Below, piece after piece: positions 43,366 to 52,483 of a DNA stretch of 64,000 nt. This DNA comes from Bacteroidota bacterium. Its GTDB lineage: Bacteria > Bacteroidota > Bacteroidia > Bacteroidales > Paludibacteraceae. The notes beneath the pieces were generated by a model. The model was not told the DNA's origin and did not search any database. It saw only the letters and a program-made list of their open reading frames with translations. The position numbers were made by a program, and so were the translations under genes. The stretch lies in NCBI GenBank assembly GCA_023459355.1, contig JAEWUM010000013.1, positions 1 to 64,000 on the forward strand. Reading direction: 5' to 3'. Numbering within the stretch: the first letter of the stretch is position 1; each line of letters begins with the position of its first letter.

Positions 43366-45873
43366 ATGACAGTCAACTATTCTGAACAATTACATAATGT
43401 ACTGCAATACAGTACACAGGAAGCCGAGAGGTTAGGTAATAACTATGTGGGTCCCGAGCACCTGTTGCTGGGATTGCTTCGCAACGGACAAGGGAAAGCC
43501 ATAGAAATTTTACAGAATCTGCGGATAAATCTGCCAAAGGTTAAGCAAGCGATTGAAAGCCAGATTCGTACGGATAAAGAGCCGGGGGGGGATAAAATCC
43601 CTGTGTTGAAGAGTACCGAACGTATCAAGAAAATAATGGAACTTGAGAGTCGCATGTTTGATACCGACGTGGCAGATACCGAACATCTCTTGCTGGCCAT
43701 TCTGAAAGAAAAAAATAACTTAGCCGTAGATGTACTCAGTGCAGAAGATCTGACTTACGATCAGGTAAAGTCTTATTTAGAGTCGCCAAAACCCGAAGGA
43801 CCAGTCATGGGTGCCGGCTTTCATGATGAGGACGATGAAGATGATGACCCGCGCTCTCAACAAAAAACGCCACCGGCAGGCGGACAAAAACATTCTGATA
43901 CGCCGGCGCTTGATACATTCGGGGCTGACATTACCAAAGCGGCTATCGAAAACCGTTTAGACCCAATCGTAGGTCGCGAGCGTGAAATTGAACGTCTGGC
44001 ACAGATTCTGAGTCGCCGTAAGAAAAATAATCCGGTACTGATTGGTGATCCCGGTGTCGGTAAATCGGCTATCGTGGAGGGACTTGCTCTGCGCATCATT
44101 CAGCGAAGGGTTTCACGTGTCTTGTTTGATAAGAGAGTGGTTGCCCTGGATATGGCTTCAATTGTTGCAGGGACCAAGTATCGCGGTCAGTTTGAGGAAC
44201 GCATCAAAGCTATTTTGAATGAGTTACAGAAGAATCCCAACGTGATTTTGTTTATCGACGAAATACACACTATCGTGGGAGCAGGAGGCGCTCCGGGTTC
44301 ATTGGATGCTGCCAATATGCTGAAGCCGGCTTTGGCAAGAGGTGAAATTCAATGCATCGGTGCAACAACGCTTGATGAATACCGCCAGAGCATCGAGAAA
44401 GATGGCGCCCTGGAACGCAGGTTCCAGAAAATAATGGTTGACCCGACTACAGCAGAAGAAACTTTACAGATTCTGGAAAATATACAGGACCGGTACGAGT
44501 ATCACCACAATGTGAGGTATACGCCTGAAGCTATCAAAGCTTGTGTGCGACTTACCGATCGCTATATCACCGACCGTTGCTTCCCCGATAAAGCCATTGA
44601 CGCCCTTGATGAAGCCGGTTCGCGTGTGCACATCGGTTCTGTTTCTGTTCCGGCTGAAATTGAGGAATTGGAAAAGAAAATTGAAGAGCTGAAGAAAGAA
44701 AAGATGAAAGTCCTCAGCGAACAAAAATACGAACTTGCAGGCCCCATCCGCGATCAGGAAAAACAATGTCAGTATCAGTTGGAAGATGCCATCAGGCGTT
44801 GGGAGAAGGAATCGCAACTACATCCGGAAACGGTTGATGAAGAGCAGGTTGCCGAGGTGGTTGCCATGATGTCGGGTGTGCCGGTACAGCGCATTGCCCA
44901 GGCTGAAGGATTGAAGCTCCGTCAGATGAAGGATGAATTGATTCATAAAGTCATTGGTCAGGATGAAGCGGTTAACAAAATTGTGAAAGCCATTCAGCGT
45001 AACCGGATTGGATTGAAAGATCCCGGTAAACCGATTGGTTCGTTCATTTTCCTTGGCCCGACCGGGGTCGGTAAAACCCATTTGGCCAAAGTGCTTTCTG
45101 AATTTATGTTCGATAGTCAGGATGCCCTTATCCGCATGGATATGAGTGAATACATGGAGAAATTCTCGGTTTCCCGCCTGATTGGAGCGCCTCCGGGATA
45201 TGTAGGGTATGAAGAGGGTGGTCAGCTTACCGAAAGGGTGCGCCGTAAACCATATTCAATCGTACTATTCGACGAAATAGAGAAAGCACATCAGGATGTA
45301 TTTAACCTCTTGTTGCAAATCATGGACGAAGGTCGTCTGACCGATAGCTTGGGTCGCCGAATTGACTTCAAAAACACCATCATCATCATGACCTCCAATG
45401 TGGGTACCCGTCAACTGAAAGATTTTGGTAAAGGTGTTGGTTTTAACATCGAATCCAATCTGGAAATGGACTCTGAATATTCCCGTGGCGTGATTCAAAA
45501 AGCGTTGAACCGTACATTCTCACCGGAGTTTCTGAACCGTGTGGATGAAATCGTGATGTTCGATCAGTTGAACAAAGAAACCATCAAGAAAATCATCGAT
45601 CTGGAATTGAAAGGTTTGTTCAGCCGTGTGACCAATCTGGGTTACAAGATAGAATTATCGCCCGAAGCCAAAGATTTTATTGCCGAAAGAGGATATGATG
45701 TTCAATTTGGTGCAAGGCCATTGAAAAGAGCCATTCAGCGTTATCTTGAAGACCAGTTAGCCGATATCGTTCTGTCCGGAGAAGTTCACGAAGGCGATAC
45801 CATCCTGATGGAATTGAATGAGGCAAAGGATGGGGTGAAAGCCAGGATTGTTTCTGCAACAGTCGTTAATTAA
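43366..45873 (+). CDS. clpC: ATP-dependent Clp protease ATP-binding subunit ClpC
   Basis: This 835-residue AAA+ unfoldase has two Clp_N repeats (1-145), an acidic and Gln-rich linker (about 150-175), AAA1 with Walker A GDPGVGKSA (K233), and a coiled UVR-like middle domain (about 420-475). AAA2 follows with GPTGVGKTH (K570). The ClpP-docking tripeptide VGF is at 691-693, so it should feed a ClpP protease, which is not encoded here. Length and domain order are standard for ClpC. It has its own promoter and is followed by paired heptamer arrays. Confidence 0.95.
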   Translation: MTVNYSEQLHNVLQYSTQEAERLGNNYVGPEHLLLGLLRNGQGKAIEILQNLRINLPKVKQAIESQIRTDKEPGGDKIPVLKSTERIKKIMELESRMFDTDVADTEHLLLAILKEKNNLAVDVLSAEDLTYDQVKSYLESPKPEGPVMGAGFHDEDDEDDDPRSQQKTPPAGGQKHSDTPALDTFGADITKAAIENRLDPIVGREREIERLAQILSRRKKNNPVLIGDPGVGKSAIVEGLALRIIQRRVSRVLFDKRVVALDMASIVAGTKYRGQFEERIKAILNELQKNPNVILFIDEIHTIVGAGGAPGSLDAANMLKPALARGEIQCIGATTLDEYRQSIEKDGALERRFQKIMVDPTTAEETLQILENIQDRYEYHHNVRYTPEAIKACVRLTDRYITDRCFPDKAIDALDEAGSRVHIGSVSVPAEIEELEKKIEELKKEKMKVLSEQKYELAGPIRDQEKQCQYQLEDAIRRWEKESQLHPETVDEEQVAEVVAMMSGVPVQRIAQAEGLKLRQMKDELIHKVIGQDEAVNKIVKAIQRNRIGLKDPGKPIGSFIFLGPTGVGKTHLAKVLSEFMFDSQDALIRMDMSEYMEKFSVSRLIGAPPGYVGYEEGGQLTERVRRKPYSIVLFDEIEKAHQDVFNLLLQIMDEGRLTDSLGRRIDFKNTIIIMTSNVGTRQLKDFGKGVGFNIESNLEMDSEYSRGVIQKALNRTFSPEFLNRVDEIVMFDQLNKETIKKIIDLELKGLFSRVTNLGYKIELSPEAKDFIAERGYDVQFGARPLKRAIQRYLEDQLADIVLSGEVHEGDTILMELNEAKDGVKARIVSATVVN

Positions 45874-45874
45874 A

Positions 45875-45916
45875 AACTGAAAGCGGAAAACGGAGAACGG
45901 AGAACGGAGAACGATT
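45875..45916 (+). repeat. Heptamer tandem array E
   Basis: Six 7-bp units: AACTGAA, AGCGGAA, AACGGAG three times, and AACGATT. It begins 2 bp after the clpC stop. GAAAGCGGAAAACG (45879-45892) is the exact reverse complement of 45962-45975 in array F. Confidence 0.82.
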
Positions 45917-45962
45917 AGTGCAGTTAGAGTATTAAACCAAAACTAACCATATAATCAATTTC

Positions 45963-45997
45963 GTTTTCCGCTTTCCGCTTTTCGCTTTCCGCTTTTA
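45963..45997 (-). repeat. Heptamer tandem array F
   Basis: Five 7-bp units on the plus strand: GTTTTCC, GCTTTCC, GCTTTTC, GCTTTCC and GCTTTTA. It abuts the maf stop codon (45998-46000). It is inverted relative to array E, so a transcript through both can fold into a 14-bp stem with a loop of about 70 nt between the convergent genes. Confidence 0.82.
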
Positions 45998-46576
45998 TTA
46001 CCACCGTTTCAACTCATTATATAGCCGTTGAATCGGCAACCCCATCACATTAAAATACGAACCGTTAATTTGTTCCACTGCGATAAAGCCTATCCACTCC
46101 TGCACACCGTAGGAACCGGCTTTGTCGTAAGGAGCGTAGTGCTCCAGATAATAATCAATTTCCGCATCGTTCAATCGTGCAAACTTTACTTCGGAGATGG
46201 TGTGGAAAGTCCGGCGACGCAAGTTTGTACTGATGCAAACACCGGTGATAACCTGATGTGTTTTTCCTGAAAGTCTTTGCAGCATTTTGAATGCATCCGC
46301 TTTATCAACCGGTTTCCCGAGTACTTTTCCATCCAGAAAAACGATGGTGTCGGCTGTAATAATCATCAGTTCATCATCAAGCATGCTTTTGTAAGCATCT
46401 GCTTTTTTTTCGGCGAGATACATGGGAATCTCAACGCCAGTGAGATAGGGAGGGTAACTTTCCTCCACGTCCATGGGTATGACTTCAAAGTTCAGGTTGA
46501 TGCCGCGCAGCAATTCCTGGCGCCTGGGAGAAGCTGAGCCCAGTACGATTTTGTATTTTTTCAGGTTTTCTAACAT
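45998..46576 (-). CDS. Maf-family nucleoside triphosphate pyrophosphatase
   Basis: The 192-residue protein has the Maf N-terminal motif LGSASPRRQELL, the catalytic Asp region TADTIVFLDGKVLGKP, and the GSYGVQEWIG loop. Maf proteins hydrolyse non-canonical or excess nucleoside triphosphates to monophosphates and affect septum formation. It is preceded by the prenyltransferase gene on the same strand (11-bp gap), so the two are likely co-transcribed. Confidence 0.92.
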   Translation of the reverse strand: MLENLKKYKIVLGSASPRRQELLRGINLNFEVIPMDVEESYPPYLTGVEIPMYLAEKKADAYKSMLDDELMIITADTIVFLDGKVLGKPVDKADAFKMLQRLSGKTHQVITGVCISTNLRRRTFHTISEVKFARLNDAEIDYYLEHYAPYDKAGSYGVQEWIGFIAVEQINGSYFNVMGLPIQRLYNELKRW

Positions 46577-46587
46577 GATATAGCCGG

Positions 46588-47574
46588 TTATTGTATGGTA
46601 AATAAATTGAAAAGTCTGATTCCAGTTTCTTTCGCAAGTAAGAAGTAGAAAACAGGAGCATAAAGCAAGCCGATAAACATGATAAACTTGGTTAAAGCAG
46701 AAGCCTGATGATAGTCAGCAGGATTTTTGGCTCTGATTATCAGATAGGATAACATACAGAGCGGTAACGCCAGTCCGAAAATAATGTATTTGAGCGTAAG
46801 GTTTCCTTCAAAGCCGATATAGGATTCATTCACAAAGAATAACAGGAAAAGTGTGGTCAGAATCATCAGTGTTACAATGATTTTTGTTGCTGTTTCTCCC
46901 CAGACAATCGGCATGGTACGGCATTCCAGTTCCCTGTCGCCATATTCATCTTCCATGTCTTTGATAATCTCCCTGAGCCAGGTCAGTAATAAGGAAAAAC
47001 CGGCAAATCCTCCGGTCCATGCATACAGTTGAGTCGGAATAGGGGTGTTGTATATCAAATCGCTGTAACGTATCTCAAGCAGTGCAACTTCGCAAACAGC
47101 CACAATAATAACCGATAGTGCAGCAATAAAAGCAATGACTAAATTGCCTATAATCAGTTGTCGTTTGTAGCTGGCAGAATAAAACCAGAGTAATCCCGGG
47201 ATGATCACGAAAATAAAGGCCAGCGAAGCACTTTTCAGTTTCCATGCCAGCAACAATCCGATGACAACTCCGCATAACGTAAATAACTGATGCATCAGCA
47301 TGGCAGCTTGTTTCGAAATACTTTTACCAACCAATACAGAGCTTGGTTTGTTAATTGTATCGATTTTAACATCAAAATAATCATTCAGGACATAACCGCC
47401 GGCTGCAATCAAAACAGAAGAAGCAATCAGCAAATAGAGATGTAATTGTTCGTTATGCAAGTCAAAACCGTAAGTTTCCAGTAAAGGCACAAGCACAAAC
47501 TGCCGGATCATAAATTGGATTAATATGATAAATAGCAGATTCTGAACTCTTATCAGCTTAAGGTATTTGAGCAT
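46588..47574 (-). CDS. UbiA-family prenyltransferase
   Basis: This 328-residue membrane protein has about eight hydrophobic segments and both aspartate-rich motifs of UbiA enzymes: NDYFDVKIDTINKP after the second span and DMEDEYGDRELECRTMP in the second half. In Bacteroidota, relatives of this type are often annotated as geranylgeranylglycerol-phosphate geranylgeranyltransferase-like. The acceptor cannot be fixed from the sequence; quinone or glycerol-phosphate acceptors are both possible. It sits between the outer-membrane barrel gene (17-bp gap) and maf (11-bp gap) in one likely operon. Confidence 0.85.
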   Translation of the reverse strand: MLKYLKLIRVQNLLFIILIQFMIRQFVLVPLLETYGFDLHNEQLHLYLLIASSVLIAAGGYVLNDYFDVKIDTINKPSSVLVGKSISKQAAMLMHQLFTLCGVVIGLLLAWKLKSASLAFIFVIIPGLLWFYSASYKRQLIIGNLVIAFIAALSVIIVAVCEVALLEIRYSDLIYNTPIPTQLYAWTGGFAGFSLLLTWLREIIKDMEDEYGDRELECRTMPIVWGETATKIIVTLMILTTLFLLFFVNESYIGFEGNLTLKYIIFGLALPLCMLSYLIIRAKNPADYHQASALTKFIMFIGLLYAPVFYFLLAKETGIRLFNLFTIQ

Positions 47575-47591
47575 GCGTTGTGAGTTTTATT

Positions 47592-48299
47592 TCAGAAAAG
47601 TACCCCGACTGAGAATACCATGTTTCCGTTTCGGATATCCGGTACCGGGTTCGTGGCTGAATACCTGAGCGGAGTCATTTTGTAACCGGTTTCAGAAGCC
47701 ATGTTAACAATTGAATTCTTATAATTTACTTCAGCAAAGAGTTGAAATAGGCGGAGTATCCTGAACTTTGCCCCGAAACCAATCTGAAAATTTAACTGTA
47801 CAGGATTAATAAGCTGGGTAATGTCGACACGACGGTCACTTGTCTGGAACGACGAAGCCTGGTGGAACTCGGTTGCAGCAAGACGGTAAGCTGTTGTTAT
47901 CCCGCCCTGAGCATAGTAAGTCGTTTTTTCGAAAGGGATTGAGTTAATCCGGATTAAAACAGGGATTTCGAGAGACGGGAAATTCACCCTGAAGTTGTTC
48001 TTCGTGCTTTGATCAGCTAAAGATAGCGAATCGAAAACATATCCCCCCGGCAGTATGAAGTTTAGCCCGCTTACCAATGAAAATAATCGGCTTGCCTTGT
48101 ATTCGGCTACGAATCCTAATCCTCCAGTTATGGTTGCTCCATCAGTCTGTAAATCATCGTGTTCTGTGTCTAACCAGGAAATTACCGGGCTGATGGTTGC
48201 ACCTAACAGGAATTTACCTGTTTCTGTTTTGTTATTGCTGTTCTGAGCATAAGTTGCCGGTATGAGAACCAGCATTATCACTAAAATCAGATTACGCAT
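47592..48299 (-). CDS. Outer-membrane beta-barrel protein (PorT-like)
   Basis: A 235-residue protein with a signal peptide ending TYAQ and amphipathic strands throughout (LLGATISPVISW, LQLNFQIGFGAKFRILRLFQ-type pattern), closing with GNMVFSVGVLF, a C-terminal strand ending in Phe. This matches the small outer-membrane beta-barrel group (OMP_b-brl_2) of Bacteroidota. Function is unknown. It is the first gene of the barrel-prenyltransferase-maf unit. Confidence 0.78.
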   Translation of the reverse strand: MRNLILVIMLVLIPATYAQNSNNKTETGKFLLGATISPVISWLDTEHDDLQTDGATITGGLGFVAEYKASRLFSLVSGLNFILPGGYVFDSLSLADQSTKNNFRVNFPSLEIPVLIRINSIPFEKTTYYAQGGITTAYRLAATEFHQASSFQTSDRRVDITQLINPVQLNFQIGFGAKFRILRLFQLFAEVNYKNSIVNMASETGYKMTPLRYSATNPVPDIRNGNMVFSVGVLF

Positions 48300-48321
48300 A
48301 GTATTTAATTTGTTTTATTTG

Positions 48322-48329
48322 CAAAAATA
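48322..48329 (-). promoter_or_regulatory. -7 element of the beta-barrel operon
   Basis: Minus-strand TATTTTTG, 22 nt upstream of the ATG at 48299. It is back to back with the promoter of the exopolysaccharide locus. Confidence 0.6.
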
Positions 48330-48342
48330 AAGTATTTTTCTT

Positions 48343-48350
48343 TATCTTTG
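48343..48350 (+). promoter_or_regulatory. -7 element of the exopolysaccharide locus, first unit
   Basis: TATCTTTG matches TAnnTTTG and lies 28 nt upstream of the ATG at 48379. Confidence 0.65.
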
Positions 48351-48378
48351 CGAAACTCTACTACTATTTCCTGAATTG

Positions 48379-49176
48379 ATGTATAAAATCTGTCTTCGTT
48401 TTGTATTTATCTCATTTTTAGTGATGCAGTTCAGTTCATGTGTAACTGCACGGAAAGTGAATTACATGCAGGAGCCGAATAATATCATACCTGATTACAG
48501 AGATAGTTTGGTTTATGAAGATTACCGGCTGAAAACGGGAGATAAATTGTTTGTCAGGGTTTATTCGACTCACGAAGAAACAAATGCGCTTTTTAACGGT
48601 CCATACAGCCAGTCGGTGTCGGCGAATTTGGATGCCAACCCACATGCCGATTTATATGCATACACGGTACAACCAAACGGCAGCATTGTTTTTCCCATGA
48701 TTGGAGAAGTTCCGGTTGTTGGCAAAACTGTCAGAGAAGCAACGAGAATACTCGAAAAAGCCATTGAACCTTTGTATACATTCAGTACAGTTGAGTTACG
48801 TGTGCTAAACAGATATTTCAGTGTGATAGGTGCAAACCGAACCGGTCATTACCCGATTATCCGAGAAAAAATTAATATTTTTCAGGCGCTGGCCATGGCC
48901 GGCGATGCGGGGACCTATGCCGACAGGAGCAAGGTGCGCATCATACGGGAAACAGAAAATGGAACCATTGTGAAAGTATTCGATTTGCGCAGCAGGGATA
49001 TTGTACATTCTGAGTTTTATTATGTTGAGCCCAATGATGTCATATACATTCAGAGGCTCGATGAACAGTTTTTCAGTATACTGAATTTGCCGTCTTTAAT
49101 AGCGACAACTATTTCGACGCTTTCACTCGGAATATTTACATATAATTTATTATTCCCGGCATCGGGAGGTAATTAG
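48379..49176 (+). CDS. Wza-like polysaccharide export lipoprotein 1
   Basis: The ATG at 48379 is used instead of the TTG one codon before it. The 265-residue product is a lipoprotein (lipobox FSSC) with a Poly_export domain (YRLKTGDKLFVRVYSTHEE, VQPNGSIVFPMIGEVPV), an SLBB-type domain (RYFSVIGANRTGHYPI) and a C-terminal hydrophobic segment that can cross the outer membrane. It should form the outer-membrane exit pore for a polysaccharide. The next gene is a paralogue of similar length. Confidence 0.88.
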   Translation: MYKICLRFVFISFLVMQFSSCVTARKVNYMQEPNNIIPDYRDSLVYEDYRLKTGDKLFVRVYSTHEETNALFNGPYSQSVSANLDANPHADLYAYTVQPNGSIVFPMIGEVPVVGKTVREATRILEKAIEPLYTFSTVELRVLNRYFSVIGANRTGHYPIIREKINIFQALAMAGDAGTYADRSKVRIIRETENGTIVKVFDLRSRDIVHSEFYYVEPNDVIYIQRLDEQFFSILNLPSLIATTISTLSLGIFTYNLLFPASGGN

Positions 49177-49198
49177 GTGGTAAAAGGTCAATCTGAAT

Positions 49199-49948
49199 AT
49201 GATACAGAAAAAATACATCCTCATTTTTCCCCTCATCATACTGCTGTTGAGTTCCTGCTACAGTTACCGGCATGTCGGTTTATTGCAGGAGCAAAATAAG
49301 CATTTGCCCATATATGAGGAAATTTCATACGAGGAATACAGGATAAAGATTAATGATGAGTTGCTATTCAGGTTGATAACTTCTGATGAGACGATTTCCA
49401 GATTGATAGCCGGAAATCAAAGTATCTCAGGCACACAGAGTAATGTGTCATACCGGGTTTTTCCCGACGGAACGGTTGATTTGCCATTTTTGAAAAACAT
49501 ATCGGTTGCCGGATTAGCACTGAATGAAGCGGCAAAAGTTATTGAAACCAGATTTAAAGAGTTAATTCCCGACGCTGCGGTTAAACTTACGTTGGCAAAT
49601 AAAAATTTTACGGTAATCGGAGAAGCTGGTACGGGTGTGTATCCCATTTTCAAGGATAAACTAACCTTGTTTCAGGCCCTGTCAATGTCGGGTGAAATTA
49701 CTTATACCGGAGATTATAAGGAAGTCAGAATCATCCGGGAAACAGAGCATGGAACGGAAGTGCTTGAGTTTGATATTCGTCCGGCGAGCATCATCAATTC
49801 GAAGTATTATTATATCTATCCGAATGACATCATTTATGTGCAGCGAAATCCTGCAAGTTTTTATAAAGTAGACAATTACAGTTCATTTATTACGTTAATA
49901 TCATCGTCGTTGAGTTTGTTGTTCACCGTTTTTTTCTATTTTAGGTAG
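49199..49948 (+). CDS. Wza-like polysaccharide export lipoprotein 2
   Basis: This 249-residue lipoprotein (lipobox LLSSC) is a tandem paralogue of the preceding gene. It has Poly_export (YRIKINDELLFRLITSDET, VFPDGTVDLPFLKNISV) and SLBB-type (NFTVIGEAGTGVYPIF) regions and a hydrophobic C-terminus. The two share the layout Y-x-x-x-Y-Y-x-P-N-D-x-I-Y-x-Q-R near the end. The gap between them is 22 bp. Two exporters in a row may form a mixed channel or serve different glycans. Confidence 0.86.
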   Translation: MIQKKYILIFPLIILLLSSCYSYRHVGLLQEQNKHLPIYEEISYEEYRIKINDELLFRLITSDETISRLIAGNQSISGTQSNVSYRVFPDGTVDLPFLKNISVAGLALNEAAKVIETRFKELIPDAAVKLTLANKNFTVIGEAGTGVYPIFKDKLTLFQALSMSGEITYTGDYKEVRIIRETEHGTEVLEFDIRPASIINSKYYYIYPNDIIYVQRNPASFYKVDNYSSFITLISSSLSLLFTVFFYFR

Positions 49949-49999
49949 AATTTTCAAAGAAAAACATTTCTTCGTGGCAGAAATTTCAAGGCAGCAGGT

Positions 50000-52444
50000 A
50001 TGGAAGAAACAAAGAAAAATATAGATAAACAGGTTTTTCAGGAAGAAGAATCCTCGTTCGACATCATGGAATGGGTAATGCATTTCGTAAGTCACTGGTA
50101 CCTCTTTTTGGTCGGACTGGCCGTTACGATGTCGCTGGCATATATGCAAAACAGAAAATGGCTTCCTGAGTTTAAATCCAGCGGTACAGTTATTATCGAC
50201 GAGAGCAGGTCGATGATGAACAGTGCGCAGGTATTAATGCAGGGTTTCGGTATTCAGGAAAGTTACCGGAATGTAAATAATCAGGTGATTATGATTGGCT
50301 CTTATGACCTGATGGGAAGGGTTGTCGATAGTTTGCCGAATTTACAGACAGAATATATTTCAAAAGGAAGATTCAAAACCAGAAATTTATATGATTGGTC
50401 TCCAATCTTTATTGAACCCGATTATATTGCACCTGAAGCCTACGGGATGTTGTTTAAAATCAACATACATGTGGATGGTACCTTTACAATTACGTCAGAA
50501 GATGAAAGGTTGTCAAAGAGTTTCAGTATCAACGGGCGGTTGGGGCAATTAACCCAGCATCAGTTCATGTTTATTACTGTGAATGATGTAAATGGTGATA
50601 TTACAGAAGAAGAGCTCTATTTTAGATTCAGAACCAAGGTGTCGTTGATTGACGAGTTTTCATCCAGATTGAGGCTTAGTTTTGTGAATGAAGGCTCATC
50701 GGTACTTGAAATCTCATTAGTGAGTCAAACTCCCCAGCGAGACGTGGATTTTATTAATAAGCTTTGCGAAATTTACCTGATATCGAACTTAGAGAGAAAA
50801 AATGACGCCGCAACGAAAACCATCAATTTTATTGACGAACAGTTGGAAAATGTGTCTAAATCCCTTGCTACATCGGAAGATAATCTTACTTCTTTCAGAA
50901 AGCGGAATCAGATTATAGATGTGGGTAGTTTGTCGGGCGAATTGCTTACAAAAGCTACTGCTTATGACAATGAACTAAATCAAATCAGGTTAAAGGAAAC
51001 TTACCTGAGTTATCTGGATAAATACATTCGCACCAACCTCAGTGAAGGTACTATTGTAGCGCCAACGAGTCTGGGACTCAATGAGCCCATGTTGATGTCG
51101 CTCGTTCAGCAAATCAATGATCTTATCATCAAAAGAAGTGAACTGAGTGAAAAAAATATGTTTCACGCCAAATATACCCGCGATATTGAAAATGTAAAGG
51201 TTGCAATAAACGAGGTAGTCAGGAATATGCAGACTTCCAATGAACTGCAAAAACAGGATTTAAACCGCCGGTTGGCAGACGTGCAAAAACAAATTCAGAA
51301 TCTTCCCGAAAAAGAACTGGAGATGATTGGTATAGAAAGAAATTACCGGATGAACGACAGTTATTATACCATGTTTCTTCAAAAAAGGGCAGAGGCGCAG
51401 ATTTTAAAGGCATCTAATACCCCCGACAATAATATTCTTGATCGTGCCAGAACAACTTCTGTAACCAATCAGGGAGCCAAGTCGAAAACAACCATGATTC
51501 TGTTACTGCTTGGTGTTTTGCTGCCGGCTGGCTATGTGGTGTTGAAGGAGTTGATGAATAATGCAGTCAGAACGACTAAAGACGTAGATAAATACTGTGT
51601 TTTCCCGTTAATCGGTTTGGTTCGACATACCAATTCCCAAAGCCCCTATATTGTTTCGGATTATCCAAGGTCTTCGTTCACAGAAATGTTCCGCATAATC
51701 AGGACCCGGGTTGAATTTTTAGCGAAAAGAAAATCTGATATTACGATTATGGTTACTTCTTCGGAGTCGGGCGATGGAAAGACTTATTTCTGTATCAACA
51801 TGGCCTGTATTTATGCAATGGCAAGTCCGAAAACACTGCTGGTCGATATGGATATTCGTAAACCAAGTGTTTATAAACGACTTGGTTGTGAAAACAACAT
51901 GGGTGTTTCAAATTACCTTGCTAACCAGTGTACGCTTGATGAAATCATAGTCAGACCTCCGGGAGCAGCGTTTGACTTCATTACAGCGGGAACCGTTCCT
52001 CCCAATGCGGGTGAACTGATTCGTTCGGATAATTTGGTTGAAATGTTTGATGAATTGCGGAAAAGATATGAGTTTATTATCGTGGACACCAGTCCGATTG
52101 GTGTCGTCGCAGATGCTTATTCTTTTGCGTCAATGTCTGACATTAACTTATTTGTAATCAGGAGTAATAAAACAAACAAGTTGTTTTTACGCAACCTGTC
52201 CAGTCAGCTTAAAGCCGATGATGTTACTCATTTCTACTCAATACTGAATGATGTGGAAGTTGATTCAGGTAGTTATTCTCAATACTATTCGAGAAAATAC
52301 GCTTATGGTAAAAGTAAGAGTTATGGAGTAGGCGCTTATGGATATGGGTATGGGTACGGATCTGGTTACACTTCGGGGAAAGGCAAAAGTAAAGATTCTG
52401 ATTCTTATTATCAGTATTATCAGGATGATGCAAAAGATATTTAA
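50000..52444 (+). CDS. Wzc-like polysaccharide co-polymerase and tyrosine autokinase
   Basis: This 814-residue inner-membrane protein has a Wzz domain with a first span near 32-50, a periplasmic coiled-coil region, a GNVR-like segment and a second span near 495-515. The BY-kinase domain has Walker A SSESGDGKTYF (K594) and Walker A' LLVDMDIRKP (613-622). The C-terminal tail (about 757-814) carries 15 tyrosines in Gly/Ser/Lys-rich sequence, the expected autophosphorylation cluster. It controls chain length and export with the two Wza-like proteins upstream. Confidence 0.93.
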   Translation: MEETKKNIDKQVFQEEESSFDIMEWVMHFVSHWYLFLVGLAVTMSLAYMQNRKWLPEFKSSGTVIIDESRSMMNSAQVLMQGFGIQESYRNVNNQVIMIGSYDLMGRVVDSLPNLQTEYISKGRFKTRNLYDWSPIFIEPDYIAPEAYGMLFKINIHVDGTFTITSEDERLSKSFSINGRLGQLTQHQFMFITVNDVNGDITEEELYFRFRTKVSLIDEFSSRLRLSFVNEGSSVLEISLVSQTPQRDVDFINKLCEIYLISNLERKNDAATKTINFIDEQLENVSKSLATSEDNLTSFRKRNQIIDVGSLSGELLTKATAYDNELNQIRLKETYLSYLDKYIRTNLSEGTIVAPTSLGLNEPMLMSLVQQINDLIIKRSELSEKNMFHAKYTRDIENVKVAINEVVRNMQTSNELQKQDLNRRLADVQKQIQNLPEKELEMIGIERNYRMNDSYYTMFLQKRAEAQILKASNTPDNNILDRARTTSVTNQGAKSKTTMILLLLGVLLPAGYVVLKELMNNAVRTTKDVDKYCVFPLIGLVRHTNSQSPYIVSDYPRSSFTEMFRIIRTRVEFLAKRKSDITIMVTSSESGDGKTYFCINMACIYAMASPKTLLVDMDIRKPSVYKRLGCENNMGVSNYLANQCTLDEIIVRPPGAAFDFITAGTVPPNAGELIRSDNLVEMFDELRKRYEFIIVDTSPIGVVADAYSFASMSDINLFVIRSNKTNKLFLRNLSSQLKADDVTHFYSILNDVEVDSGSYSQYYSRKYAYGKSKSYGVGAYGYGYGYGSGYTSGKGKSKDSDSYYQYYQDDAKDI

Positions 52445-52483
52445 GTTAGATTCAGTAGAATAGAAAAAGAGAATTATAATCAG

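Noticed and set aside
21873..45997. Possible CRISPR arrays from the tandem 7-bp repeats
   Set aside because: The units are contiguous 7-mers with no spacers, far too short for CRISPR repeats, and no cas gene is present.
52260..52440. Low-complexity Tyr/Gly-rich coding stretch as a sequence artefact
   Set aside because: It is the normal autophosphorylation tail of Wzc-like kinases and stays in frame to the stop.
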